A stretch of DNA of 64,000 nucleotides from Lepeophtheirus salmonis. Its lineage: Eukaryota > Arthropoda > Copepoda > Siphonostomatoida > Caligidae. The translations under genes and the position numbers were made by a program. The stretch covers positions 744,001-808,000 of the forward strand of contig NC_052140.2 of NCBI RefSeq assembly GCF_016086655.4, in the 5' to 3' direction. The notes under the pieces are model-generated. The model was given only the letters and a program-made list of their open reading frames with translations. It was not told where the DNA came from and made no database searches. This document shows, in pieces, positions 1-12,566 of the stretch (position 1 is its first letter; each line of letters starts with the position of its first letter).

Positions 1-185
1 GAGTCTCAGGACCGGTCCTATCGATGTTTGGGACCGTTCCTTAGGACTGTCAGTACTAAAACTGATTACACTAAGTGATGGCTATATTTTTAGGACTGAT
101 ATGCAGGACTGCACTGAACCGGATCGAAACCTAAATGGAAGTGACTGCAGTTTTCAGTCCTATATAAGGACTGAAAACAACACTA
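1..185. mobile_element. Family B hAT-like MITE, 3' portion
   Basis: The segment is rich in GGACCGGTCC and GGACTG motifs and ends in ACAACACTA, the terminus shared with copies at 4940-5134, 13993-14324, 41941-41992 and 57250-57385. The other end lies outside the window. No coding capacity is visible, so it is non-autonomous. Assignment to hAT rests on the 8-bp target duplication seen at the 13993 copy. Confidence 0.6.
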
Positions 186-330
186 ATACTATCCACCGTT
201 ACGTGAAAAAAACAAAAACATAAAGGAACGTGGTCGTCCTAATCATTTGAAAAATATCATCGTGTCTCATTAAATTAGTTGCAAGCAGCAAGAATAACAC
301 AATCCTATTTAGCAATTATATAGGTGGTAA

Positions 331-480
331 TTACTCTCATATCGAGTCTCAATTCTACTCCAAGTCTAACAAGGACTTCTTACACTTGTAACTCTTCATG
401 TGCATTACTCTCGTCATTCATATGTACGAATATGTAAAAAATAATGACAACAGTTTCAGAAAATAAAATAAAATATACAT
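331..480 (+). repeat. Family A repeat, 3' part
   Basis: Contains the Family A core (ATTACTC..ATCGAGTCTCAATTCTACTC, then AACAAGGACTT) followed by the typical AATAATGACAACAGTTTC tract. It lacks the upstream CCTGACAATTTGAAG half found in the 6455 and 40795 copies. Confidence 0.6.
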
Positions 481-1929
481 TCAGTTACCAACTACAAAAA
501 GTCTGGTCATTTCCATTAAAGTATTATTTTCGTCTATGGTGATAGCCAAGGATACAAGAGATTTTGTGTACTCCTTGGAATACTCTATATTCAAGTGATG
601 ACTCATCACTTGTCTATACAAGTATTCATACAAAAAGAAAAAGCCTCAAAATGATCTATCAAAAAGGATAAATATGTGACAAATACCCGGGTTAGAGCGG
701 GGCAATAAATATATATATATATATTTAACAGGTAACTACCCCCTAGGTATTCTTTTCACGGCTTATATGATGTACATTGATGTTCTGGGTACCCGTCCAT
801 GGACCAATGATTTGGTGTCGAATTATATCTTTCGAGTTCGAGTTATTTAATATCTAGTTTTAATCCAGTTAAGACATGAGGCAAAGAAAAATAAATTAAT
901 AGATGGAATCTATGTTCAAGAATAACATGTGTCAATTTGACTACCTTAATAATAAGGCTGTCAACTATGATTAATGAAAAGAAAAGTTAATGATGGAAAA
1001 AACATACATTATAAAATATTCGAGGTAGATTTCGATAGTTAAACAATTCATACATATAGCGATTGTTTCTGAATGTTTGTCACAAACAGAGTGAAAACAA
1101 GTAATGCAGATTGTACGACCTTTCGGAGATTTTGTTTCTGATCTGGGCAGACATAACAATTGCCAATAATTGCAGTAGCTCCAAATTCCATAAAGTACTT
1201 TTGGCTTAGCTGCAGCCCCTTCTGGCGGTAGGGCAGTGTACTACCCTAAGCCCATTTCCACTGCAGCTTGAAGATAAAAGTTTCTTATAACCAGACGAGT
1301 TTCTAGAACAAAATTATATTACAGACATGCACAGCTGTTTTGCGAAATCTTTTAGAAATCTTTGGTCTTTTTTCCTTAGCCCTACGTTGCTTTCCCTTTA
1401 GATGATAAACGACGCTAAGGCAGTGACGTCGATCAGCTATAAAAATACCAAAGGCCAGTGCATTGCTCGTTGATCTACATTGTACTAGGCCAGCATTTTG
1501 TCCATCGTATCTACACCGCCTTTTCTTAGGTTATAATACATGATTATCTATAGTTTGCTTGATAGTTTGGCTTCAACTTCTCCAGTCATATGCATAAATG
1601 ACTGAAGCACAACTGATTTATTTTTTTTACATACTTTTTGTTGATTTATATAATAAATTAGGATTTTTATTTTAGTAAAATATATTTGAAAATTTAGATA
1701 TTTTATAAAATAATACTATTACAGAGTCAATAGGTTGGTAGTCATAACAAAGAAATTACGTACTCAAAGTACTTTATTCAGATTTTAACAATTTTTGCCA
1801 AGACTATGAGCATCAGAGTAACGATGTAGAATTTCAATTGCTCCCAACGAATGACAGATCATAAAATTAAACTACTTGATGAAAGAGGAGAGGAGGGCAA
1901 GCCATTGGCACCTGATTTTAAAAAATAAA
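481..1929. other. No gene recognised
   Basis: AT-rich DNA with a short (TA)n tract near 706-724 and a slightly GC-richer patch at 1190-1260 that carries CTGCAG sites in inverted arrangement. I see no convincing ORF, splice pair or RNA gene. The 62-codon minus frame near 971-1159 has no recognisable features. Confidence 0.5.
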
Positions 1930-2880
1930 GTGGTAAAATTTTATCGTTCTGATTATTTAAGTAGAGTGTTACCTGGTAAAAAAGATTATGTTGTAGTACG
2001 GTAGCATACTGGCGAGAAATTCAAACATAAGCGATTAATTCTGAACAATTTAAGAGAACTTTATCGGCAATTTAAAGATCTAAGCCCAAATTTGAGCATT
2101 GGATCTTCAAAATTCGCTTCCCTTCGGGCAGAAGGATGTGTTAGTACTGGTGTGTGTTACCATTTTTCGTCAAAAGATTTAATTTATGATCATAGGATCG
2201 AGAATGGCTTCGTTCTACTTTTGTACTTGTGATTGCTGTAAACTTACAGATAAGCATAAAAATATATTGTTTGATAAATTTGCGAATATGAACATCTATG
2301 AGGTACAATTTCTACATTGTGTATCCACTGATAGATGTGAAATTAACTACTATAGTACTACCAATACAAGAGTTTATTGAGCGGGTTTTTTTTTTGAAGA
2401 AGCAGTCAAGCTAGCCAAACACGACTGCATTGCAAGGGCCCAAAGCAATTTCTTAAAGAAAGAAGAAATTACGAACGAATAAGTTGTGGTAATTGATGAA
2501 TTTTGTAGAAAATTACAGTTTTATTGTCCAGGATGCAGCTCAGACATTTTTATTGGAATAAAGCACAGGCAGCAATACAATCTTGGGTTTACTGTTATAA
2601 AAATAATGGTAGGTTATGACACTACTCTTGCACTATTATATCTGATAACAACCATCACGATGTTGTAGCCGTACATTTATAGCAGAAACGACTTGTAAAT
2701 CATTTAAAGGAAAAATTGAGCCATATTAAAAAAATATATTACTATTTCGGATGGGTGTGCAGACCAAAAAAAACAACTTAAAGTCTTCTTGGACCTCAAG
2801 TTTCACCAAGAGGCTTTTTAATTGTCTGCTTAGTGGCATTTTTTCCCCCACAAGTCACGGCAAGGCACCTTCAGATAAAA
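1930..2880 (+). pseudogene. Decayed copy of a multicopy arthropod protein family of unknown function
   Basis: Read across all three plus frames, this stretch yields an ordered series of motifs. FYRSDYLSRVLPGKKDYV is near 1940. LRELYRQFKDLSPN and SKFASLRAEGC follow (2045-2135). Next come KLAKHDCIARAQSNFLKKEE (2408-2470), YWNKAQAAIQ (near 2555), ISDNNHHDVVAVH (near 2645), SDGCADQKK (near 2745) and TSHGKAPSD (near 2860). From memory these match, in order, a hypothetical protein family present in many copies in insect and other arthropod genomes. That family has a QYKN-like motif followed by WHFFATSHGKAPSD. Its function is not known to me; multicopy spread suggests a mobile-element passenger. Stops and frameshifts interrupt it throughout and no start codon is preserved, so it is dead. 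The family recognition could not be checked by search. Confidence 0.6.
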
Positions 2881-3719
2881 ATCAAATTACAAAGCCGAAT
2901 GATTTTTCAAATATGCATGTATATAATATAATAAATATGAAAATATATTTTGCTTTTGAAGAAGATTATTAAAAAGAAACGACTATTTAAAAAAAGGGAT
3001 AAGTTTCACAAAAACCATTTATGGTGCACAAAAATTCATTTATTCCCGAATTAGACTGATCATTAAGAATTTGTATGTATGTATAGTGAATCAGAGAAGT
3101 TAAAAAGTTGAATCTGTTTTATAATGTAAGTTAAAATGAAAATTATGGACTTTATCATAGTGTTTTTTAATAAAATATCTAAATTTTCAATAATATTATA
3201 CTTAAATAAGAATTCTAATTTATTTTATTAATCAACAGAAAATATATATTTCATATAAAATACGAGTTTAATATCCTATACACTTGACGTGGGCTGACCC
3301 ATCTTCTGGTTTTCCAATATACAGTTTAGCATGACAGGGTAAACGTTAGATGCATCACAATGGCAGAAAATCTTAATGTCATACCTACCCGGTTTAGATG
3401 GCATATATTTAGAGAATTTGGAATGCAACTCGAAATGAAATAATTGTTTATCTATGGGTATACATTAATGTGGTCTGTGGGCTCTCTCCAAATTTTTATT
3501 AATATAAACCAAAGATCTCGTATTTATCCCCTTTATCCGATTGAACACGCTCTGCACGGGAGTTTACATTGTTAGAACATCTATTTTCCACATATCTTCA
3601 AAATATCTTTCTTCATTATTTCGATGAACACGAGCAGCAATAATTTGCCAAAAAAAAAAAATAAGTTGAGCTCAAGATTAGTAAATTTCTCGAACGGTAT
3701 TAGTGTTGGCCGTTTAGAA
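2881..3719. other. No gene recognised
   Basis: AT-rich sequence between the arthropod-family pseudogene and the mariner remnant. Its last 100 bases may belong to the mariner 5' region, but no terminal inverted repeat is identifiable. No ORF or splice structure worth reporting. Confidence 0.45.
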
Positions 3720-4500
3720 GCATTTTGGTGAAGCAAATAGTGTTGAAGCCCAGACTTGGCTTGATAAACATTATTCTGATTCTGTACCAGCGAAATCTTC
3801 TTTTGAAAGATCGTTTGCTAAGTTTTTAATTAGGCAAAATGAGCGTCCAAGACGATGATACCAGTGGACGTCCAAAAGAGTCAGTTACGGCGAAAAAGTA
3901 ATTATGAGGATCGTAAATTGAAGTTAATCGACAGATTTTAGAGGAGCATGTTGGACATATAGAGCATGAATATTTGTAAATGCGAAAGCTATGAGCAATC
4001 TGAGTTCCACACAGCTCACAATCAATTAAAAGCAACAATTTGTTCAGGATTCGAAGCATTTTTTAGCCAAATTCAACCGTAATATATACATTTTTTAGAC
4101 GATATGATACTATGGATAAAACATGTCTCCATCACTACACTCCAGAGTTTAATCAAGATTTCAACCGAGTGGACTGCACGCGATGAACTGAATCCTAATC
4201 GTGGAAGTCGCAACAGTCGGCTGGCAATATTATGACATCAGTATTCTGGGATGTGCATGGTATTTATTGATTACCCCGAAAAGAGTAAGACACTCAACAT
4301 CGATTATTACATAGCCTTGGTGGAGTGTTTGAAGGATTAAGTTGCAAGAAAACGGCCAACATTGAAAAAATGTTGTTTCTTCAAACCTTCGGAAACAATG
4401 GCAAAATTGTATAGATTAGGCTACGAATGGCTTTCCAATCTTCTATTCTCCAGATCTAATCCCATTTATTATTTTTTTCTTTTTGCAAACTACAAAAAGA
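3720..4500 (+). pseudogene. Dead mariner-family (D,D34D) transposase
   Basis: Plus-strand frames give a classic mariner order. The N-terminal helix-turn-helix region reads VEAQTWLDKHYSDS (from about 3742), followed by a short conserved motif containing DDTSGRPKES (near 3858). YDTMDKTCLHHYTPE (near 4110) corresponds to the first catalytic Asp motif MDET.IHHYTPE. QQSAGNIMTSVFWDVHG (near 4210) is the mid-core block. The tail is KKMLFLQTFGNNGKIV then SPDLIPFIIFF (near 4455), where SPDLAPSDYFLF is expected. The second catalytic block (HQDNAPCH) is deleted and the third catalytic Asp is lost. At least four frameshifts or stops are present. Full-length mariner transposases are about 345 residues and this spans roughly 260. 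It cannot encode active enzyme. Confidence 0.85.
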
Positions 4501-4534
4501 ATACTCACTGGAACAAAGTTGAAAGTTGTTTTAC

Positions 4535-4761
4535 CTTTGTTTGTTTCTTTGTCCGCATAGTTACAGATAGATCTTGAGCAAACTTAGTACGAAGATTATT
4601 TATGGTCACAGTAACAGGCCGTAAATTTTAAGGATGTCAAGGTCAAGGTAAGACAAAACGTACAAAATGCATAATTGACCATAACTTAGGCACAAAATGA
4701 AATACATAACTTTATTTGATTTTAGGAGAGGTTTTACACTCTACCGAGTACCCATTCTAGT
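4535..4761 (+). repeat. Family C repeat copy 1
   Basis: Shares with 43740-43990 the series CAGATCGAT.TTGA.CAAACTTAGTA, GAAGGTTGATTATATATGGTC, AAGGTCAAGGTGACACAA, CATAATTGACCATAA and the end CTCTACCG..CCCATTCTAG. It abuts the dead mariner directly. Probably a short non-autonomous element; the ends lack obvious terminal repeats. Confidence 0.65.
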
Positions 4762-4939
4762 TTTTGTGGACTATATTTGAGTATATACTCCAATATTTCT
4801 AGTTTTGATCATTGAAGTTGAGTCGACTTTCGAGTAATACTCTATTTCAACATTGGTAATAAAATACATGACTAATCAATTAAAAAAATAATTAACTGTT
4901 TATGTGCAGTGGCAGCTATATATGTGGCAGTTGTTATTT

Positions 4940-5134
4940 ATTTGGTCCAGTCTATTCTTAGGACCGGTCCTTAAGACTGTCAGTACTAGAACTCATTCAA
5001 AAATTAAGTTGATTGACGTCATCAAGGACCGAACTTTGTAAGTTGTAGGACCGATATGCAGTGCTGAACTGGACCGAGACTAAAATGGACGGGATTGCAG
5101 ACCTCAGTCCAACATCAGGACTGACACAACACTA
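4940..5134. mobile_element. Family B hAT-like MITE, 5'-truncated
   Basis: Carries GGACCGGTCC, a TGACGTCA palindrome (5014-5021), GGACTG repeats and the terminus GACACAACACTA. The TAGTGTTG end is not present upstream. Confidence 0.6.
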
Positions 5135-6454
5135 GTGGCAGCTCGCGTGGGTGGGTGTTTGAACAATTAAGTTAATGAGGGAAAACCAAAATTGATAAAA
5201 AAAGTTTAATCTCTCTATCTTTTTGTGGAGGAGTTTATCTGAATAGATTCATTTTATACAGATTCAATCTTTATAAACGATGAGGTTTTTTAATAACTTT
5301 GTAAATAGTGAGTGTATTGAATTAACATTTTCTATGAAGAAGTATTATGGTATGTGAAGTATCAATAGGGTTCAAAGTTTAATAAAGAAGTGAATTGATT
5401 AAATGTAATTTATTTCAAATTGAAATATCTCACAATGATAACTACACAATGCTATTTTTTTTTTTTTTCAAAAAACTAAACAATTTTGTTAATGGCGTAT
5501 GTACTTTGTTTATTTTTATTGTAAACAAAGCGGTTAAGTGTAAAGTTGTCTCTTTGAATGATATGTAGCATCGAGCATATGGACATTAGTCTCCGCCAGG
5601 TAGTCATCCATAAACTAAAGTAGCTCATCCGTTATAACATCATACTAGTTGTTGTTTTTTTCTCAATCTTTTATTATTATTCTTTCATTTTTGAGGAGAG
5701 AATATATATGTATCGAGTAACTACATGTGAGTGTACTCATGAAAAACGATGAGTAATACTGAGGAATAGAATTTTGAATAGTCGTCTTCTATATTTTAAA
5801 GCACACATTGTATGTTCAACGACGTTTATTAACTTCGTGCAACTCCAGAGAATACCACCAAAAATCCTTAAGAGTAAATCTATGTTTATGATGCGCACAC
5901 TTACATGCCCCCCCCCAAGTTACGTAATGTTAATATGTTATTTTTTTAAGAATAAATATAACAACTTGAGAAAATAAAAAACATTGTTTAGGTTTCCAGG
6001 AGGATAAATATTGCACGCTAAAAAATGCTTGGGATTTATACCCCTATATATAAGAAATCATATTTCATTTTTTTTTTAAATATTACGCACGGAGCAATAG
6101 CTACATACTCTTTTTGCTACATTGTTAATTCTCAGATCAAGTAGTAAAAAATAAAAATAAATAATACCTATTCAAACATATAAAAAGAGAGAAAACTTGG
6201 GTTGATGAATATAAATACTCAAGGTTTGGATAAATTTGGGAGTGAGAGTTTAAGATCCCAAACCCTTTTAAAAGCAGATAAAAATTGCAATCACAGGAAT
6301 TTATTTATTAATTATCCCATCCAGCTCTAAAAACCTAACTAACGATGGTCCACTAGTAATTGTTTCCATTAATCAGTAAAGCTAACTATGACACTGCTTT
6401 TAAGGACTTCTTTAAAATTTATAACATGTTAATCTTTATAGAAATAATATTTTC
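5135..6454. other. AT-rich DNA with one Family A scrap
   Basis: A minus-strand Family A fragment lies at about 5690-5770 (AGTAACTACATGTGAGTGTACTCATG then GAGTAATACTGAGG). A 16-base T run lies near 5455. Elsewhere no gene or structured repeat is visible. Confidence 0.45.
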
Positions 6455-6780
6455 TATGACCAATGATGAAAATCCAGTGTAGAATGGGCATGTTAAAAAA
6501 AGAAACCGAAAATCAACATGGTAACCCTGACAATTTGAAGACTGTTTCGGAGGAGATAAAGAACAATGCTTATGACGCTTCATTACATCAGCTACAATCA
6601 GCTGTGACAAGGGAGGAAGGAGAAAAGGATATAAACAAGGACATTTGCTAGAATTACTCGAATGTCGATCCCAATTCTACTCTGAGTCCATTAAGGACTT
6701 GGAATTATAACTCCGCAACAAATCCACAGGATTTTTTAAGAGCACGGACGAATGATCAATCAGTAGTTGAATATGTTTGA
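6455..6780 (+). repeat. Family A repeat, long copy
   Basis: One of the two best copies (the other is 40795-41290). In order: ATCCAGTGTAGAATGGGCAT, CATGGTAACCCTGACAATTT, TCAGCTACAATCAGCTGTGA, GGGAGGAAGGAGAAAAGGAT, then TCGATCCCAATTCTACTCTG. Small open frames on both strands here are by-products of the repeat and not genes. Confidence 0.75.
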
Positions 6781-8499
6781 ATGTACTAGAAAAAGAAATT
6801 TAGTTCTCAGGAGTTAATTAATAATAACAACTGCTAAGGAAAAGAAAATTCCTTCTTTATACTAACAATTAAAAATTTACGGGCAGCTAAAAAACACACA
6901 GGATTTACGTCATTGTTTATGACACTATTTAGATTTCCATATGCCACCTTGTTAAAAATTGTATTTTTTTAAACTGATACACCATTTCTTAATTGAACTA
7001 ATTATTAGAATGACCCTATTTTAATTTAAAAAATGCAGACAAGTGACCTGATTAGGCTTTTTTTAAGGTGATATGTTTTTCCAAAATCATATATTAAATT
7101 ATTTATTTATTTTTAATTATGCTATTTTTACGTTGTGTACCGAAAAAACCCGGATATTTTATAAACTTACAAAAGATCCCGGAGAGAATATTAATTATGA
7201 ATAGATAAATAAAATTGAGACTTGTAATATTTGCAAAAACATTAAAGAAACAGCAAGAATCAAAACATGAAGGCAAATACAAAATCCAACTTGTATTAAA
7301 AAGTGTGGCAATTAGAATCCCCAAAAAATAGTTTTCTTCAATATGACTCTAAAAATTAATGAAGAATTAGAAGCTGATATATGTATTTTTAGATAAAAAT
7401 TAGTTAATCATTATATTTGAAAAGTTTGAGTTCATTTCAAAATTCATTCAATCAGTCCCTGATCAATAAAATTTATCACACATTATTTACAGGATTATGA
7501 TTCTCCTTATCTTTATATCATTCTTAATATTCCCTCGTGTTCGGTGACAACATTGTTTCAATTAGCCCGTCCTCTTCATCTAGTACGATCAATCCATTTG
7601 AGATATAGGACAAAATAAGATTTGCATATCCAAAATAAAGCCGAATGAATTATTAAGATTTAAAAATAAAATAAGCGAGAACTCATGAACCGGAAATTTC
7701 AATGTAGAAAAATCCATTAGATATTCAATTTTTTTTATTGTGTGCCCAATCAATAATTGAAACCATTACATTAAAATTTCCTTATATTTAAACTATAATC
7801 TTCAATAAGCAATTTATTATGGTAAACATTTATTAATGATATTCAATTTATTTATTTGTATGGAGATCCTAGATATTCACGAGAGTATTATATGTGGGAA
7901 GCAGTGTAGAAGATGATTCCCTATTCAATAAGTTAGGAAATTGAAACAATTGTAATGGACACTCAACGACTCTTATCAAAGAAAGATTTCTTTAGAGGAG
8001 ACGAAGTGGAGTTGAATTTAAGAGGATCGAACTCAAAAAGTTATGATGGTCCACCCACAGTTCTCCTCATGTTCCTTGCTGTATTTTTCTTTCTGAAGGT
8101 CTTTGGTTTTTAATATATTGTATAGGATGATTTCATACAAGATAAAATAGCAATTTATATGTGATAGCAGAATATCATATGCTTTACAGTCCAAACTATA
8201 GAGAATAAAGAGGCATATTACCTTTAAGATTTTAGAATCATCTTCCATTTGTTTTTGAGTGAGAAAAGAGACTCACAAGTAATAAGGAAATTAGGACTGA
8301 GCGTGTCCATCTTCTATAATTGTCCATGTAGACCGTATATCAGGGACTCTACATAATAAATGGATTTTATATAAATGTGATAAAGATAAAGGATCAACAT
8401 CAAGGACACTGAAGTACTCTGATCAATGAAATAGGTGTCTTAGAGTAAGAGACGAAGAAGTATTCACTTACAATAGACACACGGATTTCAATAAAGGAG
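6781..8499. other. No gene recognised
   Basis: Long AT-rich stretch with only short ORFs of biased composition on the minus strand. No recognisable protein motif, terminal repeat or RNA gene. Confidence 0.5.
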
Positions 8500-9010
8500 T
8501 TGAGGGTGGAGGGAAATAGTGAGTAGCTCTCTCTGTTTCAAAGTCACACACGGCCTTTAATTAAGTTTGAGGGCTTTTTTATTAAGCTCCCTGTTTCTTG
8601 GGAAGTCTATGATGAGCCCGTAGAAGATTTTTTAGGAAATTATGTATTCTTGAAGAAAGAGACAATCAGTCAAGAGGTGAGAAATGACAGAGATCGCAGA
8701 TCTCGATGTGAAGGGCATCTATCCCCTGAAGGATCCTTCACTACAAAGAGATAATATCCGATCCAGGGAGTCAGGAAGGAAGATCCCTTAAACGGAACCT
8801 GACATTACAGAGAGGAGATGAAGGCGTTTGACTTAGATATCCCAATGATACCATTGGGTGAATCCCTATATCATACATGTGATTGCTTGTTAGGAAGATC
8901 CATTGTATGAAATCCCTATCGACACACTGTCTTTGGGATCCAGGGAGTTCCAAGTAAATCTCCAATTCTTTTCTCTCGTATCCCTCCTTCTCCTGAGTAA
9001 TAGTCACTAG
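8500..9010 (-). other. GC-richer patch with an unrecognised 78-codon frame
   Basis: By eye this block is clearly less AT-rich than its surroundings. The minus strand has an ATG-initiated frame at 8771-9007 with fairly balanced amino-acid use (EGYERKELEIYLELPG near its start). The plus strand also has a moderate open stretch at 8680-8790. No family is recognised and no splice signals clearly bound it. It could be a fragment of an unrecognised repeat or a degraded exon. Confidence 0.2.
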
Positions 9011-9311
9011 AATTCCTAGCCGTAGTGTCTATAAGTTATGCAAGTGAAAAAGAAGTCGTAAATCCTCCATTATCCAGTCTTATTTATTACTTTTAAATTT
9101 TGAAAATTAGTATTTATTTACCTACTCTGCTGTTGCTTCATGAACACATCCTAGCGGGAAAAATGCATCTCGGAGTCTATTCAAATAATTTAAAAAAAGA
9201 TGACGAAATAGTCTTTGATGTGTCACTTTCTTTTAACGCTTTATGTCATACAACAGCAGACCCATTGATGTTAATAATATGATTCCCCACAATAAGCTAA
9301 AAAATATATTC

Positions 9312-9570
9312 AAAATCAACGATGTCAGCCTGACAATATGAAGAATATTTGCGAGAAGAACAGCTTAGCTGTCATGACGTTTCATCAACTTTACTACAAA
9401 TATAGTAAGGAAATATACACAAATCCTACTCCGTACACAATAAGGACATATAGCCGAGAATTACTCCGATAACTATCCTCAATTCTTCTCAGAGTCCAAC
9501 AAGGACTGCCACTTATAACTCTGCAACAAATCTTCGGTGTTACTCTTCGTATTTTACCACCTAGTAATTA
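9312..9570 (+). repeat. Family A repeat
   Basis: CCTGACAATATGAAGAATAT, AGCTTAGCTGTCATGACGTT, then CTCCGATAACTATCCTCAAT, TTCTCAGAGTCCAACAAGGA and the 3' tract GCAACAAATCTTCGGTGTTA. Confidence 0.7.
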
Positions 9571-10179
9571 ATTTACCCTATGTTGTGCCTTGACGAGGTT
9601 GAGGAGACACAAACTATTTACACAAAGGAACCCAGGAGGACCGAAAGAATTGAGAAGAGGAAAGACGTGGAGGAATAGCACAAGGCTTGTCTAATAGGAA
9701 TTCATATTAATTATATTTATAGAATATAACTATTAATACAAGTACTTTACAAACATATATTTATATATATATATACAAGACAATCCGAGAAATAAGAGAA
9801 TAAGAGGGAAGGAGACACGAATACATTACACCCTTATTGTTTTCTCTTCAAAAATAATGAGAACAGGTTTAGAAAAAAAATAAAAGATTTTTTAAGTTAG
9901 AATTTCAAAAACTCTTCAATAATCATATCTTTGTCTTCTCTGGTAATGATACTACTAACCTCATCCTCACGACTATTTGCCATCTGATCCATAACCCTAC
10001 GCAAAGAGTCTGAAATAATCTATTATTGATACTGAATTATACTCTTAGTCAAACAAAGGTAATAATAATAAAAACATTTTTAGAGCATAAAACAAACTTT
10101 TCATGTTAGAATTCGTGGCGCTATCAATAGAGATGATAAAATTCAAAGATGAAAAGGAACAAATATTCTACGGGAAGTT
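9571..10179. other. No gene recognised
   Basis: AT-rich with a (TA)n tract near 9755-9775. A mixed-composition block near 9600-9700 has no open frame of note. Confidence 0.4.
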
Positions 10180-10480
10180 TAAAAAAAAAAGAAACCAAAA
10201 ATTTCCGTGTTCTCCCTATTTATTTAAAAAATGTTTGGGAGAAGAGAAGCTTATTTGTCATGACGTGGAATTCAATAAGCTGCTAGCAGCCGTGAGATTA
10301 AGTAAATTAACACAAGTATCACTTTGTATCTATCTATCAATGATATAGACTCCGATGTTGATCCTCAATTCTGCTACGAGTCCATCAAGGACTTATAACT
10401 TTATACTTATTGTTCCCTCCTCAACAATAAAGATGACAGCTTCGGAAAATAAAAGCACATTCCCAGGTTGCCACAACCGG
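10180..10480 (+). repeat. Family A repeat
   Basis: Diverged copy: GTTTGGGAGAAGAGAAGCTT, GTCATGACGT, then CTCCGATGTTGATCCTCAAT and GAGTCCATCAAGGACTTATA. Confidence 0.65.
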
Positions 10481-11924
10481 AATCCTCTTCTTCGATTTTT
10501 ATATTATTATTTTTACCCTTCAAATTAATCCACAATAACCTCAGAATTATTAATATCACTGTTTATTTCAAACGTCACAACAAAATAATAATACACACAG
10601 ATGATAACACCACATCACATATAATAATAATATGTTTGTATTTACAGGACGCACGCGTGCAAAGCAAACTCATTTAAAAATAAATATTAAATTTTATAAG
10701 AAATTTGAAATTATAAAAAGAAGAAAAAAAACCGAACAGGAAACATAAATTAAAAAAAAAAAATTGCTTTGCACTTTCTATCACATGTTGATTTATCATT
10801 TTAAGCATTACAAAAATATATATTAATAAAGAACGCAGATTCTGACAACATTACAATAATTACAATTAAAAATAATATTCTAAAACTTTTTGTATAGCAC
10901 AAATCATAGGAAATTTTTCATATTTATAAAGTGTTTTTTTTTTTTTTTTTTTTTAAAGAAAAAAAAGTCATGCAGATAAATCAATAATTACTTCCTTTTC
11001 GCAAAATACCTAGAGACACAGACGTATTTATCATCAATCTTACAAATAACAGAGAGGGCGTGGCGTGACTCTGTATCAAGCATGACGACATTAGATACCC
11101 AAGACAATTCTAAACCGAATAAATATGGGTCTACACAAAAATGGCTCTGATTAGATATATGGGAGGCCGGACTTAATGTCGACAGTTTTGTATCTATATA
11201 AATGCTGCCTCCCTCTTGGGTCGGTCTGGACTGAATGCGCCGGACCGACTATTCATCCGTCTAAACTGAGTGAGTCGAAGCACCAATGTCTGGACCGATA
11301 CAAATTAGAAAAAGTAAATAGGTGACGTCACACACCTTTTCTAAAATAATAAACATGAATTAATTTGGTTCCAAATAGGACATTCCTATCACGTGATCGA
11401 CTCAAACCTACACAACCCTATCAATATAGTCCAAAAATAGACTATACGGAGACAGCAGATTATAGAAATGCCTCAACTAGTTCGAACTCTTAGGCTGATG
11501 CAGAGCCCTAAAAGCAAATTCTGACCAACAGATTTGAGCACCATCTTTCGTCTCGGCTCATAACTATTGTGTGTTTAATAAATGAATACATAAAATCACA
11601 ATAATTGTAATTTTATAATTAATTTCAAGTTAAACGTTTTGATCAAAGGAAACATACGACACACAATTGTGATTGTATAATATATTGATTTATTAAATGC
11701 AAAATAGTTATGGGGGATACGAAAGATTATTGCGCTCAAAATCGAACAATAATCTTAGGGCGTTTGGCACTTAGGTAACACTTGTTGCAAAAACTGCCTC
11801 CATAAAGTCCCTGAGTGAAAAGTAATTTGATTGGTCCTCCCAATTAAAGTCCGTCTTCCCATATATCATCGTAAGAGTCGTATAAAATATGACCTCCCGG
11901 AATACTGAAATTTAAGAAATCTAC
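10481..11924. other. No gene recognised
   Basis: AT-rich, with a poly-T run of about 20 near 10927-10953 and a TGACGTCA palindrome at 11323-11330. Between 11200 and 11310 there are several GGACCGA/GGTCGGTC motifs that may be a decayed Family B copy, but its ends cannot be placed. Confidence 0.4.
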
Positions 11925-12275
11925 AAATGAGATAGTAACACTGACAATTTGAAGAGTGTTTGGAAGGAGAGCAGTTTAGCTGTCATGACGTTATATTTCA
12001 TTAGTTAGGAGCAACATTGAACGCAAGGAAATTACCAGAAATCCCAGATTGTTTCTTTCAACGACATGAATAGGAATTACTCCATTTTACATCCTTAGTT
12101 CCATTCTGAGTCCAACAGATACTTAGACTTATAACCCCAACACATTTTCAGTATTACTATAGGTCTTTAATGAGCACCTGCACTACTACTGATCCCTCTA
12201 ATATTCTCTCTTCATGAGTTTAAATAATAATTATATCAACTTTGAAAAAAAAAAAAACACTCTTCAGATTGCCAA
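11925..12275 (+). repeat. Family A repeat
   Basis: TAGTAACACTGACAATTTGA, GTTTGGAAGGAGAGCAGTTT, GCTGTCATGACGTT, then a diverged CTCCATTTTACATCCTTAGT core and a long A-rich 3' end. Confidence 0.65.
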
Positions 12276-12548
12276 ACAGAAAAAATCTCACGAGTGTTCA
12301 GGTCATATTTTAAACAACTATATATCTCGGGCACTCCACGCAGGAAGAAATATAAACTAAAATATACATATCTTACTAATGTCAAGTCTGCCAGGCGTAG
12401 TAGGAAAATTGTCTCCTTTGTCTCTAAGTATCTTGACTTTTCCTAGGGTATTCTATTTAGAACAAAAACACATAAAATACAAGCTTTTTTCAGCAGGTCC
12501 GTGACTATTGGGGAAGGGAAGGGGGCGGGGGTTACAGCCTTCTGTTTT

Positions 12549-12566
12549 GCTGACAAATTTGTCAGC
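12549..12566. promoter_or_regulatory. Perfect palindrome of two TGCTGAC-type half sites
   Basis: GCTGACAAATTTGTCAGC is a perfect 18-bp palindrome. With the preceding T, one arm is TGCTGAC, the half site known for Maf/CNC recognition elements, but here the two arms are separated by AAATTT rather than overlapping as in a canonical site. It lies about 310 bp beyond the stop codon of the CNC-type gene. Regulatory use is speculation. Confidence 0.2.

Noticed and set aside
6419..6651. Two opposed ORFs of about 62 codons
   Set aside because: They fall inside a Family A repeat and reappear, altered, in the 40.95 kb copy with changes that do not respect a reading frame.
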